Below, piece by piece: positions 59,891 through 64,000 of a DNA stretch of 64,000 nucleotides. The position numbers and the translations under genes were made by a program. Each line of letters opens with the position of its first letter. The stretch's first letter is position 1. The stretch comes from Epiperipatus broadwayi (lineage: Eukaryota; Onychophora; Udeonychophora; Euonychophora; Peripatidae), in the NCBI GenBank assembly GCA_028023455.1, contig JAQFVV010012402.1, forward strand, positions 16,058,935 to 16,122,934, written 5' to 3'. The notes under the pieces were generated by a model, which worked only from the letters and a program-made list of their open reading frames with translations, was not told the origin of the DNA and did no database searches.

Positions 59891-60447
59891 CAGGTCACCA
59901 TCTCCCATATATATATATATATACAGTCAGTGCTCAGTTTATATTAAGATAACAAATCTTCAAACTCTAATGGACAAGCTTCAATCTTCTCCACCCTCCA
60001 ACTCTTCAATTATCCATATCATTGAAAATTTGATGATGGAACACTTAAAGCCCTTGTTGATGCCAATATTATTGTCATACCCATGATGATTTTAAGTCAC
60101 TCTACACCCTCACATATAGGACCTTAATATGTTCATTTAAATACATAAAAGAGCTTCTGTATATTTAAATGGACATTTTAAGATACCCAGAATCTCTTTT
60201 GTGTATTTAAATGGACATATTAAGGTCCTATATGTGAGGGGCAGAGTGACTTAAAGTCAACATGGGTATCACAATATTAACATCAATAAAGGTTTTGAAT
60301 ATTCCATCATTGGATTTTCAATGATATGAATGGCTGAAGAATTGGAGTATTGAGAAGATTGAAGCTTGTCCATTAAAGATTAAAGATTTTCTATTTTAAT
60401 ATAAGCTAAGTACAGATTGTATATTTGTATTGGGAGATTGTGATCTG

Positions 60448-60496
60448 GATCAACTGATGAATGCTGTTTCTGCATGAAATATATATATTGGAGATC
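60448..60496 (+). ncRNA. Hammerhead ribozyme, family Q right arm
   Basis: GATCAA (stem I 5'), CTGATGA (60454-60460), stem II ATGC-TGTTTCT-GCAT (60461-60475, 4 bp perfect), GAAA (60476-60479), an AT-rich short stem III, AUA triplet ending at 60487, then TTGG (stem I 3'; pairs with CAA plus one wobble) and a possible outer GATC/GATC helix. Every invariant core base and an acceptable NUH triplet are present. Confidence 0.65.
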
Positions 60497-60619
60497 ATTT
60501 ATCTTTTTTCACATGTATGTTGTTATGTGTATTGGTTGTATAAGATGGAGTGCATAGCTGCAGGAAGCTTGAAAGTGAGTTTATTCAATTATACATATAT
60601 TTAGTAATATATTAAGTAT

Positions 60620-61815
60620 TAATAGATGAATGGTTACCAGAAATTTTAATGTGGTTTTAGCGAATCAAGACATGGTGTCTATGTTAGGCAAATGCAAGAA
60701 AGGTATTGGGAACAAAAGAATATGTTTATCGCTTTTATGGATTTGGTCAAGGCATTTCTTAAACAAGGATGTGTACTTGTTCTAACATTGTTTTCAAGTT
60801 TTATGGCAGTAGTTTTTGGAACTTGTAAGTGACTTAATGAAACAGAGAGCAAGATGTGAAACTGGTTTGGTAATGAAACAAAAGTAAGAACTTTGTCTTT
60901 TTGGATTCTGATTTACAGTTTGATGATGCTTGTGCTATTTTTTCCTGTCCATAAGATAATTTACAAAATATACTTAATGTTTTGAATGCAAATTGATGCT
61001 CAAAAAATTCAAATTTTTTATCAGCCAGTGATAAAATAAAAAATCCTCAACAACTTTTAACTTTGTGATTATTAACATGAGAACATAACTTTATAAGTAG
61101 AAAAGTCTATTTAGATGTTAAGCTGCAGCCCAGATTCTAATATGCTGCTTTCAATAAATTAAAAAGATAGAGTATTTCATTATGGAAATAATTACTGCAA
61201 TTGTCAGCTGTATATAGAGCGATTGGTTTAACTAATTTATTGTATGGAGGTGAGACCTAGATACCATATTAATGCAATATAAAGGTGTTAGAAAAGTTTC
61301 ATTAAAGGATGTTCTGTACAATTTTAAAAATACAGTCAATATGTTATTCAACTTGCTAGATGTGATATTATAGAGTTCTATCTAATGTAAAAATAACCCT
61401 TCACTAGATTGTGATATGTAAAACAAATGAACAATGAAAACATTCTAAAAAGGTATTTCATAGTAAACTTGAGGATAGTTTTTGTGGTAAAGATAGACTA
61501 TTTATGTTATAAGCATTACCTTAATGACATTCTTATAAGATGCAATGTTGCTTATTTTCATTGGGAAGATATGGTAGAAAATGGAATACATTGGAAGGCT
61601 ACAATTGCACATGGTGTTGAAATATTTGAGAAAGACAAGTATTCTGATGAAGAAATTAAAAGACAGCCCTGCAAAACATCAAATAGAAAAATGGACCAGA
61701 ATGATGTAAATGTGGACATATTTGTGGTTCATGTATTGGGTTTGCATAGTCATCACAAAACTCATTTTTATAGTAGTTTTATCTCTTTTTTTCTATTGGA
61801 ATTGAAATAGCTATA
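60620..61815 (+). pseudogene. LINE family 3 RT and C-terminus, decayed
   Basis: Blocks in order: RHGVYVRQMQERYWEQKNMF then IAFMDLVKAF (F-x-D-x-x-KAF) at about 60665-60755; RARCETGLVMKQK; GLTNLLYGGET (family motif LxxLLYGCETWT) near 61225-61255. A C-terminal frame 61427-61810 has VAYFHWEDMVENGIHWKATI, HGVEIFEKDKYSDEEIKRQ and a degenerate zinc finger HVLGLHSHHKTH (C2H2 with a lost cysteine). Stops separate the blocks. It is a distinct LINE family from the other two. Confidence 0.8.
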
Positions 61816-61904
61816 CCCATTTATGAATAACTGCTGTGTATGTATATAACTATTTATTTAGAAATGAAACTAGAATTCTTATTTAGATGTTATGTAATTG
61901 TCAA

Positions 61905-62256
61905 TCTAAACATCACATGATTAACATTCTTTTTGCTTACACAAGCTGTTTATGCAGAGGCAAAACTCTCCATACAGTAGCACCACTCTTTGCAAGCCAG
62001 AGTAATCAGTGGATGCAGGAAGGTTTTTGCATACAATTCCTATCTGGTAATTGTTTTTAGCTTGTGACTTCCATCAGTGAGGAGCTTTGTATCTGAAAAC
62101 ACTGCACCTAGTGACTAGGAGCCACAAACTAGAAATTAGTCTGAGATACTGGATGAGTAAGCACTAGATAGGGATTTTATGCAAAAACCTTTCTGCATCT
62201 ATTGATTACTCTGACTTGCACTGAGTGGTGCTACTATATGGAAAGTTTTGCCTCTG
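61905..62256. mobile_element. Family R inverted dimer with two hammerhead remnants
   Basis: Left arm (reverse) CATCACATGATTAACATTC, GCAAAACTCTCCATACAGTA; right arm CTACTATATGGAAAGTTTTG. The arms pair over about 90 bp near the ends. The centre carries a minus-strand hammerhead at 62045-62083 and a plus-strand remnant near 62110-62147. Flanks TGTAATTGTCAA (61893-61904) and TGTAATCGCCAA (62257-62268) match at 10 of 12. The outer CATCACATG tail exists only on the left. Confidence 0.8.
62045..62083 (-). ncRNA. Hammerhead remnant, family R
   Basis: Minus strand: TCCTCA, CTGATGG (last core base changed), stem II AAGTCACAAGCT, AAAAAC (GAAA changed to AAAA), then TTACCAGATAGG. Inactive, but it shows the reverse-oriented copy in the dimer. 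Confidence 0.5.
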
Positions 62257-62374
62257 TGTAATCGCCAATATTTGAAAAGTAGTGGAACACAAGGGCTCAG
62301 TCTCAAAAATTTTAGATCTGAATCCTTCTATTTCACTATTTATTTAAAAAAATGACAGTTACATAACAATATTT

Positions 62375-62464
62375 ACGATAGAATGACAGCCTGTTAAGCA
62401 GGCTGTCATTCTATCGTAATTATAATCGCACGCAAGACGTTATAAAATAAATGCTTATTTATGT
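62375..62464. mobile_element. 90-bp hairpin insertion with family S tail
   Basis: A 20-bp perfect stem (ACGATAGAATGACAGCCTG and its complement around loop TTAAG) is followed on the right by GCACGCAAGACG and TTATAAAATAAATGCTTATT, the family S tail. A perfect 12-bp duplication ATAACAATATTT flanks it (62363-62374 and 62465-62476). Confidence 0.75.
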
Positions 62465-62810
62465 ATAACAATATTTGAAAAAAAAAATTTAATTAGCTAA
62501 TTACAAAGTGCTTATCAATGATTATAATTTGTCATGTTTAATAGCTTCTTATTACACATATAATTATAAATTGATATTTTTATTATATTGGAATTAATGT
62601 ATTGATATTTATGCATAAGAAACGAAACCAGTAAATAAAGTATTTTTAATTGTCTACTAATAATTTATTGTTAGAGTATGTATTAGTCGTTTGTGTATTT
62701 GTGTATATAGTCAAAAAAAAAAAACTGGTGAAAAAAATGTTTTTAAAACTTCCTAAAATTATATATAATACATTGTACAGGCTTAAACCTGCATTTATAT
62801 ATGTAATATA

Positions 62811-63260
62811 TGCGGGGTTCGAACTCAGACTTTCACACGACCCATTAGTTGCATTTATTTGTTGGATTATTTCCATCATCTAATATTAAGTATTGAATGT
62901 CTTTTAAAAAATTTAACTTAATTTAAATTTCTAATAGCACACAGATTAGTATATGCACACAATGTTTCAAGAAATATTATTCTCCTCTTTTCTTTAGATG
63001 TTGCTGGCCTGAAAGGAGAATAATACCTTTTTTTTTAAAAAAAAAAAAGGTCAGGCCAGCAACATCTGAGGAAGAAAGGAGAATAATACCTCTCAAAATA
63101 TTGTATATTATTAACCTGTGCGCTATTACTAACAGTTGAATGTAATTTGGAAATTTAAATAAAGTTAATTTTTTTCTAAAGACATTCAATACGTAATATT
63201 AGATGTTGGAAATAGACCAACAAATAAATACAACTAAAATACCATCATCACAAATCTTCA
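62811..63260. mobile_element. Family P inverted dimer, third copy
   Basis: The left part (TTTCCATCATCTAATATTAA, GATGTTGCTGGCCTGA) and right part (GGTCAGGCCAGCAACATCTG, CAATACGTAATATTAGATG) mirror each other around a T/A-rich centre at about 63025-63050. The tRNA-like domain is missing. Hammerhead-like motifs remain: CTGAGGA at 63066-63072 (plus), and a decayed GAAAC form at about 62960-63000 (minus). A target duplication was not resolved. Confidence 0.75.
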
Positions 63261-64000
63261 GTAAAACATGAATAATTTTAATTTGAAAAAAGAAAAACAA
63301 ATTATTGTTGGTGTTTTAATTATTTTTTTAATGTATTTTTCGGTGAATTCTCTTAATGTAATTAATTAAAAATGGCGAAATGTGAAAACAGCTTTGTATA
63401 GTGGTAAAGATATGGCAGATAATAGATAAATGAATAATTAAGACGTTTGTCCAACTGAAAAACAAATATTTATAGAAAAACAAATGTATTTTTAAAAACG
63501 TGGACTTTTATAATAAATAAAAAAGAGAAAAAAAAATTTAATCATTTGGAATTGGTATAATTACAAAATTTCAGAATTAATAGCAAGACATCTGGTTGCT
63601 ATTAAAGTATAATTAAGCTAAATTGGGTTACATGTTTAAATAAGCCATTATATCATTACCATGAGTGATTAAAGCGTTGGAAAAGACTTTGGGCTACTTA
63701 TTCATGAAATTCTGATAAGTTCATGTTTCTGCTAAGAATTAACAAAATCGTGTTGAAGGATAATTCTGGAAAATATATAGAGAGAATGAATGTTAAAAAA
63801 AAAATTACAATATTGGATAGACTTTGTTTTGTTACTAGAACCATTGCATGAATTTATTTTAATAATAGTTATACTTAAAGTTCATTTTATATTTCCTAGT
63901 TACATTTTTTAAAAACAAATATATTTATAAAGTTAATAAAAATATATATTCAGATTAATTTAATCATTTGTTTAAAAAGCAAGTTAATTTATTGCTATTT
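63261..64000. other. AT-rich DNA, no gene seen
   Basis: No feature could be supported up to the end of the window. Confidence 0.5.

Larger units (their letters stand above)
59719..60582. mobile_element. Family Q inverted dimer
   Basis: Left arm to about 60147 and right arm from about 60196 are inverted copies of some 390 bp. Centre ATTTAAATGGACATATTAAG. Outward from the centre each arm has a hammerhead, then a tRNA-like segment with box B-like GAGTTCAAATCC (left copy, minus strand). The left outer end runs further (to TATAGACAATATA) than the right. Flanks ATTCAAATATAAATATAT and ATTCAATTATACATATAT are similar (about 15 of 18), a possible old target duplication. Confidence 0.8.

Overview
The window looks like intergenic or deep intronic DNA from a metazoan, probably an invertebrate. 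It is very AT-rich, full of microsatellites, and I see no convincing multi-exon host gene. The only host-gene signal is one CpG-bearing patch near 41.2-42.0 kb that resembles a housekeeping promoter with a short 5' exon and splice donor. The species cannot be named from sequence alone. The repeat repertoire (LINEs with APE endonuclease, hAT and mariner remnants, a Penelope-like GIY-YIG element, tRNA-derived SINEs) fits a mollusc, chelicerate or cnidarian equally well.

Layout. 1-10.1 kb: AT-rich DNA with small repeats and one ribozyme-bearing fold-back (7.85-8.45 kb). 10.14-15.41 kb: a young LTR retroelement with two near-identical 2.25-kb LTRs around 0.77 kb of non-coding interior. 15.4-22.3 kb: fold-backs, a long GTA microsatellite and a SINE. 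22.3-24.4 kb: LINE 3' end, fold-back, hAT transposase pseudogene. 26-31 kb: local tandem duplications, two mariner pseudogenes and a Penelope-related fold-back. 32.6-38.9 kb: non-autonomous hAT element, LINE fragments, a SINE, and a Penelope-like GIY-YIG gene inside an inverted dimer nested in another fold-back. 39.8-42 kb: two SINEs and the promoter-like patch. 43.6-46.5 kb: a dead LINE split by ribozyme-bearing elements. 50.8-54.9 kb: two head-to-tail LINE copies. 56.3-63.3 kb: fold-backs, a 337-bp tandem array, a SINE and a dead LINE.

Main result. At least ten insertions share one architecture despite unrelated sequences: two copies of a short element joined head-to-head as an inverted dimer, usually with one arm complete at its outer end and the other truncated, flanked by direct repeats of about 12-15 bp. 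I call the families P (Penelope-linked, tRNA-like domain), Q (59.7-60.6 kb type), R (terminal sequence around GCAAAACTCTCC) and S (no ribozyme found). P, Q, R and the 7.9-kb element carry hammerhead-ribozyme cores (CUGANGA, stem II, GAAA) reading outward. Hammerheads are known in Penelope-like elements and in small animal retrozymes. The flanking duplications indicate that the dimers were inserted as units by a retrotransposition-like process. The inference is that a Penelope-type machinery mobilised several non-autonomous ribozyme-bearing families here.
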